Translations under genes and position numbers: made by a program | Shown: one piece after another, positions 50,832-60,405 of the stretch | Layout of the letters: every line of letters begins with the position of its first letter | How positions within the stretch are numbered: the stretch's first letter is position 1 | Source of the DNA: Roseomonas gilardii subsp. gilardii | Lineage (GTDB): Bacteria > Pseudomonadota > Alphaproteobacteria > Acetobacterales > Acetobacteraceae | Direction of reading: 5' to 3' | NCBI RefSeq assembly: GCF_023078375.1 | Contig: NZ_CP095554.1 | Coordinates: forward strand, 3,154,501 to 3,218,500 | Length of the DNA stretch: 64,000 nt | Notes under the pieces: model-generated | What the model was told of the DNA's origin: nothing | Seen by the model: only the letters and a program-made list of their open reading frames with translations | Databases searched by the model: none

Positions 50832-52199
50832 TCAGGCGACCGAGACCGCCTTGATGTTCACGAACTCCCGGATGCCGAAATGCGAGAGTTCCCGCCCATA
50901 GCCGCTCTCCTTCACACCCCCGAAAGGCAGGCGCGGATCGGAGACCACGGGCTGGTTGACGAAGGCCGCGCCGCATTCCAGCGCCTCGGCGGCGATCCGT
51001 TCACCGCGCGCCAGGTCCCGGGTGAAGACGCCGCCGCCCAGGCCGAAGGCCGAGGCATTGGCCACGGCGATGGCCTCCGACTCGTCCCGCACCCCGATCA
51101 CCGAGGCGACGGGGCCGAAGATCTCCTCGTCATGGGCCGGCATGCCCGGCTTGAGGCCGGTGAGGACCGTGGCCGGATAGAAGGCACCCGGCCCGTCCGG
51201 CACCTCCCCACCCAGCAGCAGCCGCGCGCCCTGGTCGATGCTCTGCCGCACCTGCCCGTGCAACTCGTCGCGCAGGTCCCGCCGGGCGATGGGGCCGTAT
51301 TCGGTGTCCTTGTCGAAGGGATCGCCGAAGCGGCCAGCCTTCATCGCCTCCACCAGCAGCGCCTCGAACCGCTCGCGGACGGATTCGACCACGATGAAGC
51401 GCTTGGCGGCGATGCAGCTCTGGCCGGAATTGATCAGCCGTCCCTTGGCGCAGGCCGTGGCCGCCGCCTCCAGCTCGGCATCCTCCAGGATCAGGTAGGC
51501 ATCGCTGCCGCCCAGCTCCAGCACCGTTTTCTTCAGCACCGAGCCCGCCTTGGCCGCCACCTTGCGCCCGGCCGGGCCGCTGCCGGTCAGGGTCACGGCG
51601 CGGACCAGCGGATGTTCGATCACCGCATCCACCGCATCGCTGCCGATCAGCAGGGTGCGGAACAGGTTGCGCGGGAAACCCGCCTCACGGAAGATCTCCT
51701 CGATCGCCAGGGCGCAGCCAGGGACGTTGGAGGCATGCTTCAGCACCCCGGCATTGCCCGCCATCAGGCCGGGCGCGGCGAAGCGGAAGACCTGCCAGAA
51801 GGGGAAGTTCCAGGGCATCACCGCCAGCACGACGCCGAGCGGGTTGAAGGCGACGAAGCTCTTGCGCGCCTCCGTCGGGGCATCCTCGCGGCTCAGGAAG
51901 CGCTCCGCGTTCTCCGCGTAGAAATCGCAGGTCGTGGCGCATTTGCGGGCCTCGGCCTCGCCCGCCGTCACCGGCTTGCCCATCTCGGTCGCCATCAGCC
52001 GGCCGAATTCCGGGGCGCGGTCGCGCAGGATGGCGGCCGCCCTGCGCATCGGCGCCGCGCGCTCGGCGAAGCTGGCGTGGCGCCAGTCGAGGAAGGCCCG
52101 GTGCGCCGCCTCCACGGCCCGCGCCACCTCCGCGGGCGGCAGGACCTCGTATTCCTTCACGGTCCGGCCGTTCACCGGATTCACCGAAGCGATCGCCAT
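50832..52199 (-). CDS. NAD(P)-dependent aldehyde dehydrogenase (succinate-semialdehyde dehydrogenase-like)
   Basis: The protein has 455 residues. The catalytic Glu228 is in 'VLELGGSDAYLILED' and the nucleophile Cys262 in 'NSGQSCIAAKRF'. 'VMPWNFPFWQVFRFAAPGLM' is the cofactor/substrate entry region, and the length matches the short SSADH group (Sad/GabD2 type). It oxidises an aldehyde to the acid, probably succinate semialdehyde. The neighbouring hyuAB genes lie 218 bases upstream of its stop on the same strand, with no evidence of coupling. Confidence 0.9.
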   Translation of the reverse strand: MAIASVNPVNGRTVKEYEVLPPAEVARAVEAAHRAFLDWRHASFAERAAPMRRAAAILRDRAPEFGRLMATEMGKPVTAGEAEARKCATTCDFYAENAERFLSREDAPTEARKSFVAFNPLGVVLAVMPWNFPFWQVFRFAAPGLMAGNAGVLKHASNVPGCALAIEEIFREAGFPRNLFRTLLIGSDAVDAVIEHPLVRAVTLTGSGPAGRKVAAKAGSVLKKTVLELGGSDAYLILEDAELEAAATACAKGRLINSGQSCIAAKRFIVVESVRERFEALLVEAMKAGRFGDPFDKDTEYGPIARRDLRDELHGQVRQSIDQGARLLLGGEVPDGPGAFYPATVLTGLKPGMPAHDEEIFGPVASVIGVRDESEAIAVANASAFGLGGGVFTRDLARGERIAAEALECGAAFVNQPVVSDPRLPFGGVKESGYGRELSHFGIREFVNIKAVSVA

Positions 52200-52377
52200 G
52201 CGGGGGCCTCCTCTGTGCTCGCGCGGAGCCGGGCAGGATGCCGCGCCGGGTCCCTCGAGAAGGGCCGGCGTGGTCCGGAGGCTTATCTAGGCAGGCATCC
52301 GCGAGGATCGGCCCGGGTGACGGGCTCGTGATGCGCCAGGCCCGGAAAGGCCACCCACAGGGAAGGCACCGGCGCGG

Positions 52378-53118
52378 TCAGACATGCTGCCCGCCATTGA
52401 TGTGGATCTCCGCCCCGTTGATGTAGGAGGAGGCCTGGGAGCAGAGGAAGAGGATGGTCTCCGCCACCTCCCGCGCCTCGCCCAGCCGCCGCATCGGGAT
52501 CTGCTCCTCGACGATCTTCTCCGTGCCGGGCGAGAGGATGCTGGTGCGGATCTCGCCCGGGGCGATGGCGTTCACGCGGATGCCATGGGCGCCGAACTCA
52601 TGCGCCATCTCCCGCGTCAGGGCGTTCAGCGCCGCCTTGGAACAGGCATAGGCGGGCCCGGCGAAGGGATGCACGCGCGAGCCGACGATGGAGGTGACGT
52701 TGACGATGTTGCCGCCCGCCGCGTGCAGCTCCTCGAACAAGCCGCGCGCCAGCAGGGCGATGGAGAAGAGGTTGACGTTGAAGACCGCGTTCCAGGCGGC
52801 ATAGTCCGTCTGCATCACCCCCATGCGGCTGCCGCCCGGCCCCTTGGGGGAGATGCCGGCATTGTTCACCAGCGCATGCAGCCTCCCGTCCGGCAGGCGC
52901 TGCTTCACCAGGGCGATCAGCTCGCCCACCTGCACCGGGTCGGAGAGATCGGCCTGGAGATGGCTTTCCCGCGCCTCGGGCCAGCGGCATTCCTCGGAAA
53001 AGGGCTGCCGCGACACGGTGAGGATCCGCCAGCCTTCCTCCTGGAAGCGCTTGACCGTGGCATGGCCGATTCCCCGGCTGGCCCCGGTCAGCAGCATGGT
53101 CTTGCGGGATGTGGACAT
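52378..53118 (-). CDS. Short-chain dehydrogenase/reductase
   Basis: The protein has 246 residues. The cofactor motif is TGASRGIG (11-18), the structural motif NNAG (85-88), and the active-site residues are Ser143, Tyr157 and Lys161 ('YACSK'). 'IRVNAIAPGEIRTSILSPG' is the usual post-active-site stretch. It reduces or oxidises a keto/hydroxy group with NAD(P). It lies 132 bases downstream of the glycan operon end, on the same strand, so a role in sugar-nucleotide chemistry is possible but not shown. Confidence 0.9.
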   Translation of the reverse strand: MSTSRKTMLLTGASRGIGHATVKRFQEEGWRILTVSRQPFSEECRWPEARESHLQADLSDPVQVGELIALVKQRLPDGRLHALVNNAGISPKGPGGSRMGVMQTDYAAWNAVFNVNLFSIALLARGLFEELHAAGGNIVNVTSIVGSRVHPFAGPAYACSKAALNALTREMAHEFGAHGIRVNAIAPGEIRTSILSPGTEKIVEEQIPMRRLGEAREVAETILFLCSQASSYINGAEIHINGGQHV

Positions 53119-53250
53119 GCGGGACCCCTCGGTGCGCTGCCGTCCCTCCCTATTCCCTCCCCCGCGCCGCGACCAGCGTCAATTCGGGATGCCACGCCTT
53201 CCCCTCGCCGCACCGCCCGCAACAAGGCGGCGATGCGGCGGGGTGCCCGT

Positions 53251-54441
53251 TCAGAACAGGCTTTCGAAGCCGACCTTCGGAAAGGCGTCGAGATGCGTGC
53301 CCGGCGTGGCGTTCAGCACCTCCACCCCGTTCGCCGCGCCCCAGAGGTGGCAGTAGCTGTAGCAGACCTCCGACCAGGCGGTGCGCGGCGGCACGAAGAT
53401 GCGGTTGCTGGTGTAGTTGTTGGTGAAGTGCGTCGGCCCCTGGGCGGTGTTGCCTTCCCAGAAGTCGAAGCCCAGCCGGGTGCGCTTCACCAGCTCTTCC
53501 GGCGGGATATGCGCCGTCGGATTCGGGTCCTGCTCGTCCTGCCCGCGCCGCCGCACCTTGGCGATCGGGTAGGAATGGTCCACCCCCACCAGCACGATCG
53601 GGTTGCAGCCCATCATGGCGGCGATCTGGATCAGCACGATCGTGACGGTGAAGCTGTTGAACAGCATCGCCGGCGTTTCCCCGAACTGCGGGAAGTTCAG
53701 GATCTGCTCGCCCGCCACGATCTCGCCCGGCATCGGCGCCGGCACCTGATTGGGCATGCGCAGGAAGCCGAGATACTCGAAGGGGATGAACTTGATGGAT
53801 TCCGCATCCATCCCCGCCTCGTATTCCTCGCGGTACATCTCGATCTGCAACCGGTCCGAGATGGCCCAGTAGGGGAAAGCCAGGCCCCAGTCGGCATAGC
53901 CCATGAAGGAGCGGTTGGAGCCGAGGGCGATCTCCCCCTTCAGCCGCCCCATGTCGATCTGCCGCAGGCTGGGCCCGTTGCCGACCACGAAAGCGCGCTG
54001 CCCCGCATGGCGGTTGCGGAAGGTGTCCAGCAGCAGCGGCAGCTCGATCCGCAGTTCCCGCGTCCGGCCCAGGAAGTGGAAGCGCCGGGCGCCAAGCGCA
54101 TGCATCACCCGCACCGCCGGATAGCGGTCGTTCCAGGCGGGCTGTTCCTCGCCGCTGAGGAAGACCATGGACATGCGCGCGGGCTCGCTGAGGATCACCG
54201 CCTCCCGCGCCCCCACCGGCCCCAGCAGCGGGCGCAGCCGCAGCGCTTCCGGCCGGTCCGGCGAATCCGGGATGGCGTGATGCACCAGGCCGTGGCGCCG
54301 CGCGATGCCGGCGGCGATCGGGGCGTCCTCCTCGTCCGACAGGATGACCGGCACGCTGCCGCCGAAAAGACGGTTCGGCGCCGCGCGGAGCCATTCCTCG
54401 GCCAGGTCGGCATCCGCCGCATTCACATGGACGAAGCTCAT
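53251..54441 (-). CDS. DUF115 domain protein of the surface-glycan operon
   Basis: The protein has 396 residues. After an N-terminal region of unknown type (1-150), the DUF115 core begins 'AFVVGNGPSLRQIDMGRLKG', continues 'IALGSNRSFMGYADWGLAF' and ends with 'CNPIVLVGVDHSYPIAKVRR'. The GNGPS core matches the paralogue at 43332-44546. Such domains occur in Maf-type flagellin glycosylation proteins and often accompany sugar-phosphate enzymes. ATG 54441 overlaps the preceding stop by four bases, making it the last of a coupled four-gene run. Confidence 0.82.
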   Translation of the reverse strand: MSFVHVNAADADLAEEWLRAAPNRLFGGSVPVILSDEEDAPIAAGIARRHGLVHHAIPDSPDRPEALRLRPLLGPVGAREAVILSEPARMSMVFLSGEEQPAWNDRYPAVRVMHALGARRFHFLGRTRELRIELPLLLDTFRNRHAGQRAFVVGNGPSLRQIDMGRLKGEIALGSNRSFMGYADWGLAFPYWAISDRLQIEMYREEYEAGMDAESIKFIPFEYLGFLRMPNQVPAPMPGEIVAGEQILNFPQFGETPAMLFNSFTVTIVLIQIAAMMGCNPIVLVGVDHSYPIAKVRRRGQDEQDPNPTAHIPPEELVKRTRLGFDFWEGNTAQGPTHFTNNYTSNRIFVPPRTAWSEVCYSYCHLWGAANGVEVLNATPGTHLDAFPKVGFESLF

Positions 54442-55118
54442 GCCGCCACCTTCACCTTATCCTTGCCCGCCGGGTCCTGGGCCACCGCTTCCTTGCCCGC
54501 AGGCCCAGACTCGGCCGGTTTCTTCACCGCCTCCGCCCTGGCCACCTTCGCGGCATCCGCGGGCTTCTCCGCCGCCTTTGCCGGGGACTTGGGCGCCGGG
54601 GGTGCCGGTTTCGGTTCGGCCGGGGCCGGCGGCTTCGCGGCGGCGGCGGGCTTCTCCGGTTTCTTCTCCGCCGGGGGCGGAGGCCGGTCCACGGCCAGCA
54701 GCAGCGGCCCGGCGAGGCGGCCGCCGCCCGGATGCGGCAGGCTGCGGGTCAGGCGCAGCTCCAGCCGCCCGGACCCGGCTCCCTCCACAGGGGCTTCGAG
54801 CGCCACCACATCCCCCAGCCCGGCGAATTCCGCCGGGACCGGCACGGGCCGCAGCGCCAGCGGCTTGCCCTCCAGCGTCACGGACAGGGTGCCGAAGGGC
54901 GAGAGGTCGGCGGGCGCCAGGAGCAGGCGGAGGGAGCCCACCGGCCCCTCCACCGGCGGCAGGGTGAGCATGGCCGCCGGCGCAGGGCCGATCCGGCGCG
55001 ACGGCAACCCCTGGAGGAACTCCACCTCCCAGAAGCCGGACAGGGTCAGGTTCTCCCGCAGCAAAAGGCGCCGGGCCTCCGCCGCATGGGCCATCGCGAC
55101 GGGGAGCAGGGCGTTCAT
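54438..55118 (-). CDS. Hypothetical protein with long Pro/Ala/Lys-rich tail
   Basis: The protein has 226 residues. Residues 1-145 look like a beta-sandwich unit ('GTLSVTLEGKPLALRPVPVP', 'GSGRLELRLTRSLPHPGGG'), similar in feel to the beta modules inside the adjacent glycosyltransferase. Residues about 150-226 are low-complexity Lys/Pro/Ala, likely disordered. No signal peptide is present. It overlaps both neighbours by four bases (ATGA), so it is surely translated with them. The function is unknown; an accessory for the glycosyltransferase is a guess. Confidence 0.75.
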   Translation of the reverse strand: MNALLPVAMAHAAEARRLLLRENLTLSGFWEVEFLQGLPSRRIGPAPAAMLTLPPVEGPVGSLRLLLAPADLSPFGTLSVTLEGKPLALRPVPVPAEFAGLGDVVALEAPVEGAGSGRLELRLTRSLPHPGGGRLAGPLLLAVDRPPPPAEKKPEKPAAAAKPPAPAEPKPAPPAPKSPAKAAEKPADAAKVARAEAVKKPAESGPAGKEAVAQDPAGKDKVKVAA

Positions 55119-58100
55119 GCGGCCTCCGCGGTGGAAAGGGGCACGGATTCGGCGATGCCCCGCCCCACCCGGACAGGCTCGATCTCCTCCAGCGCCGCAT
55201 AGGGGGCGCCGGGCAGGACCGGCACCGGCAGGGTGCCGGAGGCCAGCTCCCTCGGCGTCGCCAGCGGCCAGGGGCTGCCGATCGCGGAGGCACCGCCCAG
55301 GGCGAGGATGGGGATGCCGCGCGCCGCCATGGCGCCGCAGAAGGGCGCGACGCAGGCCGACGGGGCGAAATCCACCACGCCGCGCACCAGGGCGGGGTCC
55401 AGCAGCAGGGCGGAGGCCGCCCAGGCCACCGGGAGATCCCGCGGCAGGCCCAGCCTGGCCCGCAGGCTCTCCACCGGCTCCAGCGGCGGCGCATCCACCA
55501 CGCAGAGCAGCGACAGCGCCGCCTTGCGCAGCGGCGCGGCGAGGCGCGACATGGCCTCGCGCAGCACCGCCGGTTCGGCCAGGGTGGCGTCGAGCAGCAG
55601 CCAGGGCCCCTCCCCCACGCCTTCCGGCGGCGTCATGCCGGGCAGGGTCAGGGCGCGCAGCAGCCCCGGCCCATCCAGGCCGATCATCCCGGGGCCCGCC
55701 TGCAAGCCGAAGCCCAGCCGCCCTGCCCGGAACGCCCCCAGCTCCGTGCCGAGCAGCAGCGTGGTGGCGCGCAGCCCGTCCGGAATGGCGCTGCGCCGCT
55801 TGGCCCCGCGCATGATCACCCGCCCCAGCCCCGGCTCGGCCGACAGCAGCGACAGGCTATGGGCCAGGGCGTCCTCGCCCGGATGCAGGTCGTTCACCAG
55901 CAGCAGCCCGTCGCAGAGCTCCTGCCAGCGGGACAGGTCCGGGGTGAAGCCATGCGGATTGCCGTGCAGCAGCAGCAGCAGCGGCCCGCGCCGGCGCAGC
56001 TCGGCCAGCAGCGCGCGTTCCGCCGCGCCGCGCAGGTGGTCGAGGACCGTCCCCTTCCCGATCACCACCAGGGTCGCATCGGAGGACGGGTCCTCCAGCA
56101 GCCCGGGCGGCAGCCAGGCGAGGTCGGCGCCGTAGCGCGCACCCTTGCCCCGGCGCATCCGCGTCGGCGCGGTGGCGATCGCATGCGCCACCTCCCCGCC
56201 CCGGATGAATTCCACCCGCACCTCCTCTCCGGGCAGGTCCGGCGCCCGGCCGTTCAGGGCAAAGCCGGAATAGGCATCGCCATAGGCGCGGTTCTTGTTG
56301 TGCAGCCCGGTCTGCAGCCGGTCCGGCAGGGTCTCGCCAAGCAGCTCGCCATCGAGCAGCACGCGGATCGCCTCCACGCGCGGGCGGGACAGGACATGCC
56401 CTTCCACCTCCAGCACCCCGTATTCGTCGAGCGCGACGCGCTTCAGCTCGGCCAGGATCGGCAGGCTGGTCGGGTCCTCGCCCTGCGAGAGATGCGGCTC
56501 CGCCACGCCCGGCGCGGCCTTCTCCCACTTCGCCGGCAGGGCCTGCACCGCGACGCCGGCACGGCTGTAGCCAACCAGGGTGAAGGCGCCCGCCGCCTCC
56601 AGCATCCAGCTTTCCTCGGGGCCGAGATGGGCGCTGAAGCCCGGTGTCTGCTGTGGGAAGCCTTCCAGCTTGCCCATCACGTCGGGCCGCGCTCTTCCGC
56701 CCTGCAGCCAGACCCGGCGCGGCCCGGCGAAGCCTTCCAGCAGGAAGGGCACGGGCGCCCCGGCCGCCCAACCATGGACCAGGCTGCTGCCGGCCTCGCG
56801 CAGGAACTTCATGCCGCCGCTGCGCCACCAGCTCGGCGGCTTGGCCGGCCGCGCCTTGGCCAGCTCCACCAGGTCATAGACCCGTGTGGCATGGTCCAGC
56901 ACCTCGCCCGAGGCGGAGAGCACGACGGCGCTGACCTGCACCGCATGGCTCATGGCGACATGCGGGCGCACCAGCCCGAAGCCGCATTCCTCCATGCCGA
57001 TCCAGGGATTCTCCTTGAGCACGTCCTTGCGCACCATGCCGCGCACCGCCTCGCCGAGCAGTTCGCCATCGGCGCGCAGCACCACGCGGGCATCGGGCGG
57101 CGCGGCGGCCCAGCCCTTGATCTCCAGCAGCCAGCCCGGATGCATCACCGCCGCGCCCAGGTTGAGCCGCTTGGGCTCCGGCCGCTTCGGCAGCTTCGCC
57201 GGCACCGCGATCACCGGCTTCGGCGGCAGCGGCTTCGCCAGGAAGCTCTCCAGTGCCGCCAGCGCCGCCTGCCCGCAGCGTTCCACCGAGGAAACGGCCT
57301 CCACCACCCGCGGCAGATGCGCCCAGTCCTCCGGCGAGGACTTCATCACCCGCAGCACACCCTCGCGCAGCTTCGCCACGTCACCGACCGGCGCGGTGAT
57401 CAGCGCGTCGCCGCAGACCTCCTTCACCACGTCGAGGTCGTAGCACACGCAGGGCGTGCCCACGGTCAGCGCCTCGATCGGCGGCAGGCCATAGCCCTCG
57501 AACCAGGAGGGATAGAGCAGCATCCGCGCCCGCCGCAGCTCGACGAATTTCTGCGTGTCGCTGGCCAGCGGATACACCTCGACCTCGACGCCGTAGCGCC
57601 GGGCCACCGGCACCAGCGCGTCGCGATAGGCCTCGTCCAGCTTCGGGCTGCCGACGATCAGCGACAGCGTCCAGCCGCGCATCTCCTCGCAGAGCACGTC
57701 GATCAGGTCGCCCGCGCCCTTGTGCGGGTCGCGCGGCCGCACGAAGCTCAGGATGCGCTTCTCGCGGTACTGCACCGCCGCCCGCGCCGCCGCGTCGAGG
57801 TTGATCGGCTGGTGCCAGTGCCCGAATTCCAGCCGCTCGTCATCGTACCAGAGGCGCGCGTATTTCTCGGATTCGCGGGAATTGCTGAGGATCAGCACGC
57901 CGTTCTCGGCGACATCCTCGGTGGCGAGCTTCCATTCGCGCCACAGCACCTCGTCGCGCGGCACCGGCACGGCGGCGTTGAACCAGTTCGGCGTCTCGAA
58001 GTTGAAGATGCACATCCGCGCCCCGCGCCGCCGCGCGAAGCCGCGCGCGCCGACATAGACCATGCGGTCCAGCGACTGGGTCGGGATCAGCACCACGACG

Positions 58101-58327
58101 TCGAAGCGGCCTTCCGGCAGCGCCGTCAGGAAGTCCTTGGTGACATGGATGCCGATCTTCCCCGGCCGCCCGAAGGCGTGCAGGTCCTCGTGGAAGACGG
58201 GGACATGGTTGGTGACGAAGGCCACCTCGGCCCCGGCGCGGGCAAGGCACTGCGCCAGCACATAGGCCGCGAGCCGGCCGCCGCCGTAATTGCCGGGCGC
58301 GTTGGTGACGAAGATCGCGACCCGCAT
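55115..58327 (-). CDS. Large multidomain GT-B glycosyltransferase (GT4-like)
   Basis: The protein has 1070 residues. Residues 1-370 form a GT-B glycosyltransferase: 'IFVTNAPGNYGGGRLAAYVL' at the start, 'ILSFVRPRDPHKGAGDLIDV' linking the lobes, and the nucleotide-sugar motif 'LLYPSWFEGYGLPPIEALTV' with its EX7E-like glutamates. Residues about 400-730 hold beta modules ('LLEIKGWAAAPPDARVVLRA', 'VLLDGELLGETLPDRLQ'), and the final about 330 form another alpha/beta region. It is far longer than single-domain GT4 enzymes. It probably adds sugars to a surface glycan or protein in the cytoplasm. Overlaps with both neighbours show an operon. Confidence 0.88.
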   Translation of the reverse strand: MRVAIFVTNAPGNYGGGRLAAYVLAQCLARAGAEVAFVTNHVPVFHEDLHAFGRPGKIGIHVTKDFLTALPEGRFDVVVLIPTQSLDRMVYVGARGFARRRGARMCIFNFETPNWFNAAVPVPRDEVLWREWKLATEDVAENGVLILSNSRESEKYARLWYDDERLEFGHWHQPINLDAAARAAVQYREKRILSFVRPRDPHKGAGDLIDVLCEEMRGWTLSLIVGSPKLDEAYRDALVPVARRYGVEVEVYPLASDTQKFVELRRARMLLYPSWFEGYGLPPIEALTVGTPCVCYDLDVVKEVCGDALITAPVGDVAKLREGVLRVMKSSPEDWAHLPRVVEAVSSVERCGQAALAALESFLAKPLPPKPVIAVPAKLPKRPEPKRLNLGAAVMHPGWLLEIKGWAAAPPDARVVLRADGELLGEAVRGMVRKDVLKENPWIGMEECGFGLVRPHVAMSHAVQVSAVVLSASGEVLDHATRVYDLVELAKARPAKPPSWWRSGGMKFLREAGSSLVHGWAAGAPVPFLLEGFAGPRRVWLQGGRARPDVMGKLEGFPQQTPGFSAHLGPEESWMLEAAGAFTLVGYSRAGVAVQALPAKWEKAAPGVAEPHLSQGEDPTSLPILAELKRVALDEYGVLEVEGHVLSRPRVEAIRVLLDGELLGETLPDRLQTGLHNKNRAYGDAYSGFALNGRAPDLPGEEVRVEFIRGGEVAHAIATAPTRMRRGKGARYGADLAWLPPGLLEDPSSDATLVVIGKGTVLDHLRGAAERALLAELRRRGPLLLLLHGNPHGFTPDLSRWQELCDGLLLVNDLHPGEDALAHSLSLLSAEPGLGRVIMRGAKRRSAIPDGLRATTLLLGTELGAFRAGRLGFGLQAGPGMIGLDGPGLLRALTLPGMTPPEGVGEGPWLLLDATLAEPAVLREAMSRLAAPLRKAALSLLCVVDAPPLEPVESLRARLGLPRDLPVAWAASALLLDPALVRGVVDFAPSACVAPFCGAMAARGIPILALGGASAIGSPWPLATPRELASGTLPVPVLPGAPYAALEEIEPVRVGRGIAESVPLSTAEAA

Positions 58328-60189
58328 CAGGCGGCCCTCCTCCGATCGCGTGCGATGATCCGGATGCCCTCCGCCTCCAGCCGCCGCAGCGCGGGGGCCA
58401 GGGCGGCCGCCTCGGCCGGCGCGATGGCCAGGCGCAGCGAGACGCAGCCGGCATGCAGCACGAAGGCCAGCAGCGGCAGCAGCCGGGACGAGGCAGCCGG
58501 TGTCCTGGCTCCCTGGGAAAGCTCCGGGGAAAGAAGCGGGGCGAGCCATGCCTCGCCATAGCCGATGGTCGCGCCCGCGCCCCGCGATGGCGGCCGCCCC
58601 CAGAAGGCCGGGGCGCGCGCATCGAACAGGCTGGCGAGGCGGCCACGGCGCGGATCGCCGGCCCAGCCCAGTTCCACCACATCTGCCTCCAGTCCCGGCT
58701 CGCCACCAGCGAGGAGCACCAGGTCCTCCTCGCTGGGCGAGGGACGGTAGACGGCGGCATCGGCCAGCAAAGCGATGCCGCCCGCCCGGATGCCGCGCAG
58801 CGCCGTGAGGGCGCGCCGGTCGCCGGTCGAGGGCCCCGGCAGCAGCGGTATCGCCTCCAGCCCCCATTCCTCGACGATGGCCGCCAGCGCCTCGCCCTCC
58901 GCGCCGACAGCCGGCACCAGAAGCCGCGCCACGCCGTCGCGCATCGCGCGCGCCAGGGGCTTCACGGGGGGCTGCACGCCGGACCCCGTGGCGCCGCCCA
59001 GGGCATAGAGCCGGCCCCGCGCCAGTCTCGACAGCTCTCCGGTCCACTCGTTGACTTCCGTGCCGTCCAGCAGCAACCCGGTCCGCCCCTCGCCCTCCGG
59101 ATCGGCGAGGCGCGCCTCCAGCACAAAATGACGCAGCGCCCGGTCCAGGGCCTCGGTCGAAGGGCCTGTCATGGGCAGGCCCAGCCCGCGCGCAAGCCCC
59201 GCGGCCGGCGCCCCGTCCCGCAGCACGACGGACGGCACCTCCGGGCAGATGCGGGAAAGGCTGGCGCGCAAGGGCTCGGAGGAAAGGATGACCCTGATGC
59301 CACGCAGCCTGTCGCGCATCTGCCCCACCAGCTTCTGCCGGTGCTGCGGGATGTAGACGAGGCGCGGCGCCGTCACCGCCTCGGCCGACAGCAGGCAGGC
59401 GCGCGGGAAGGCCAGCGCCGGCTTGCCGAAGCGCAGCAGCAATTGCGGGGTCTCGCCCAGCAGCAGGGCGGGCAGGCGCACGCCCTCGGCGGGCTTGGCG
59501 ATGCGCTGCATCACCTGTTCCAGCGCGGGATCGCCGGGGAAGGGTTCCCATTCCGAGGCGGGCTGGCCACGGGTCGGCACGGCCAGCATCGCCAGATCGA
59601 AATGCGCCAGCATCCGGGCCGTGGCGTCGGCGAAGCTCCCGGCATCGGAGACCAGCAGGAGCCAGGGGGAATGCCCTTCCCCGCGCAATCCCGCGGCCAG
59701 CGCGCAAAGCCTGTCCCAGCCCGAACCCTCGGTCGCCATGGCGAGGAACAGCACCACCGCGCCCGGTCCTTCGCGCAGGGCCGCCACCGCATCGGGGCAG
59801 CGCGAGACCAGGGCGGGCGACGGGCGGTTCGCGGCCAGTGGGCCCAGGCAGCCATGCGGCCGCAGGGCGCGGTCGTGCCGCCCGTCCTTCGTGGTGACGG
59901 TCAGCACCGGCACGACATCGCGCTCCGGCAGGTGCAGGCGGGCCTCGAAACGGCCCTCGCCCAGCGGATGCACCACCTCCGGCGCGTCCTGACCGATATC
60001 GAGGAGGACGCTCCCGGTATCCGTGCCCGCCAGGTCCATCCGCAATGTGAAGAAACCGGCCTCATCGAGACTGGCCTCGATGACCTGCCCCGGCGCGGCT
60101 GTATCAGGGCAGCCGCCACCCTCGGGTTCGTAAGCGATCATGTCCGGTTGTCGGCGCTCGCGGAACATTGAAGTTGCACCTTTCAGCAT
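58327..60189 (-). CDS. Large hypothetical protein of the surface-glycan operon
   Basis: The protein has about 620 residues and is the first gene of the coupled run. A beta-rich N-terminus ('LDEAGFFTLRMDLAGTDTGS') is followed by alternating alpha/beta segments that look GT-B-like ('AVVLFLAMATEGSGWDRLCA', 'RLVYIPQHRQKLVGQMRDRL'), but I see no conserved donor motif. Its final about 200 residues resemble in style the C-terminal part of the next protein, hinting at a shared module. The start is unclear: ATG 60189, 60168 and 60141 are all possible. Its stop overlaps the glycosyltransferase start. Confidence 0.7.
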   Translation of the reverse strand: MLKGATSMFRERRQPDMIAYEPEGGGCPDTAAPGQVIEASLDEAGFFTLRMDLAGTDTGSVLLDIGQDAPEVVHPLGEGRFEARLHLPERDVVPVLTVTTKDGRHDRALRPHGCLGPLAANRPSPALVSRCPDAVAALREGPGAVVLFLAMATEGSGWDRLCALAAGLRGEGHSPWLLLVSDAGSFADATARMLAHFDLAMLAVPTRGQPASEWEPFPGDPALEQVMQRIAKPAEGVRLPALLLGETPQLLLRFGKPALAFPRACLLSAEAVTAPRLVYIPQHRQKLVGQMRDRLRGIRVILSSEPLRASLSRICPEVPSVVLRDGAPAAGLARGLGLPMTGPSTEALDRALRHFVLEARLADPEGEGRTGLLLDGTEVNEWTGELSRLARGRLYALGGATGSGVQPPVKPLARAMRDGVARLLVPAVGAEGEALAAIVEEWGLEAIPLLPGPSTGDRRALTALRGIRAGGIALLADAAVYRPSPSEEDLVLLAGGEPGLEADVVELGWAGDPRRGRLASLFDARAPAFWGRPPSRGAGATIGYGEAWLAPLLSPELSQGARTPAASSRLLPLLAFVLHAGCVSLRLAIAPAEAAALAPALRRLEAEGIRIIARDRRRAA

Positions 60190-60405
60190 GCCCACAACCA
60201 GAGCAAGCGTTAATGGTGTTTACCTAAAGAGACAGACGCAGACTCCCGAATTGTCTCAACTTCTGAGAAGCGTTATAAACGTTTTACACACTAAATGGTT
60301 GTATCATGCAATCTTGCGGTGCAAAATAACCCCAAGTTTACCCACCCATGGTTGTCGTCCTCGGGGTCGTCAACCCGGGCAGCCACCAAAAAAGGGACTC
60401 ACCGC
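60190..60405. promoter_or_regulatory. Divergent promoter region of the two glycan operons
   Basis: This is a 216-base AT-rich island in GC-rich DNA between oppositely reading operons. It contains stretches such as GTTATAAACGTTTTACACAC near 60270 that could serve as promoters in either direction. No perfect inverted repeat stands out. A shared control region for both operons is the natural reading. Confidence 0.45.

Noticed and set aside
52384-55815. 1143-codon open frame on the plus strand
   Set aside because: It is antisense to the SDR, DUF115 and following genes; it is Arg/Pro/His-rich shadow sequence, a known result of high-GC codon use.
55859-58561. 900-codon open frame on the plus strand
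   Set aside because: It is antisense to the large glycosyltransferase; Gln/His/Arg-rich with no family features.
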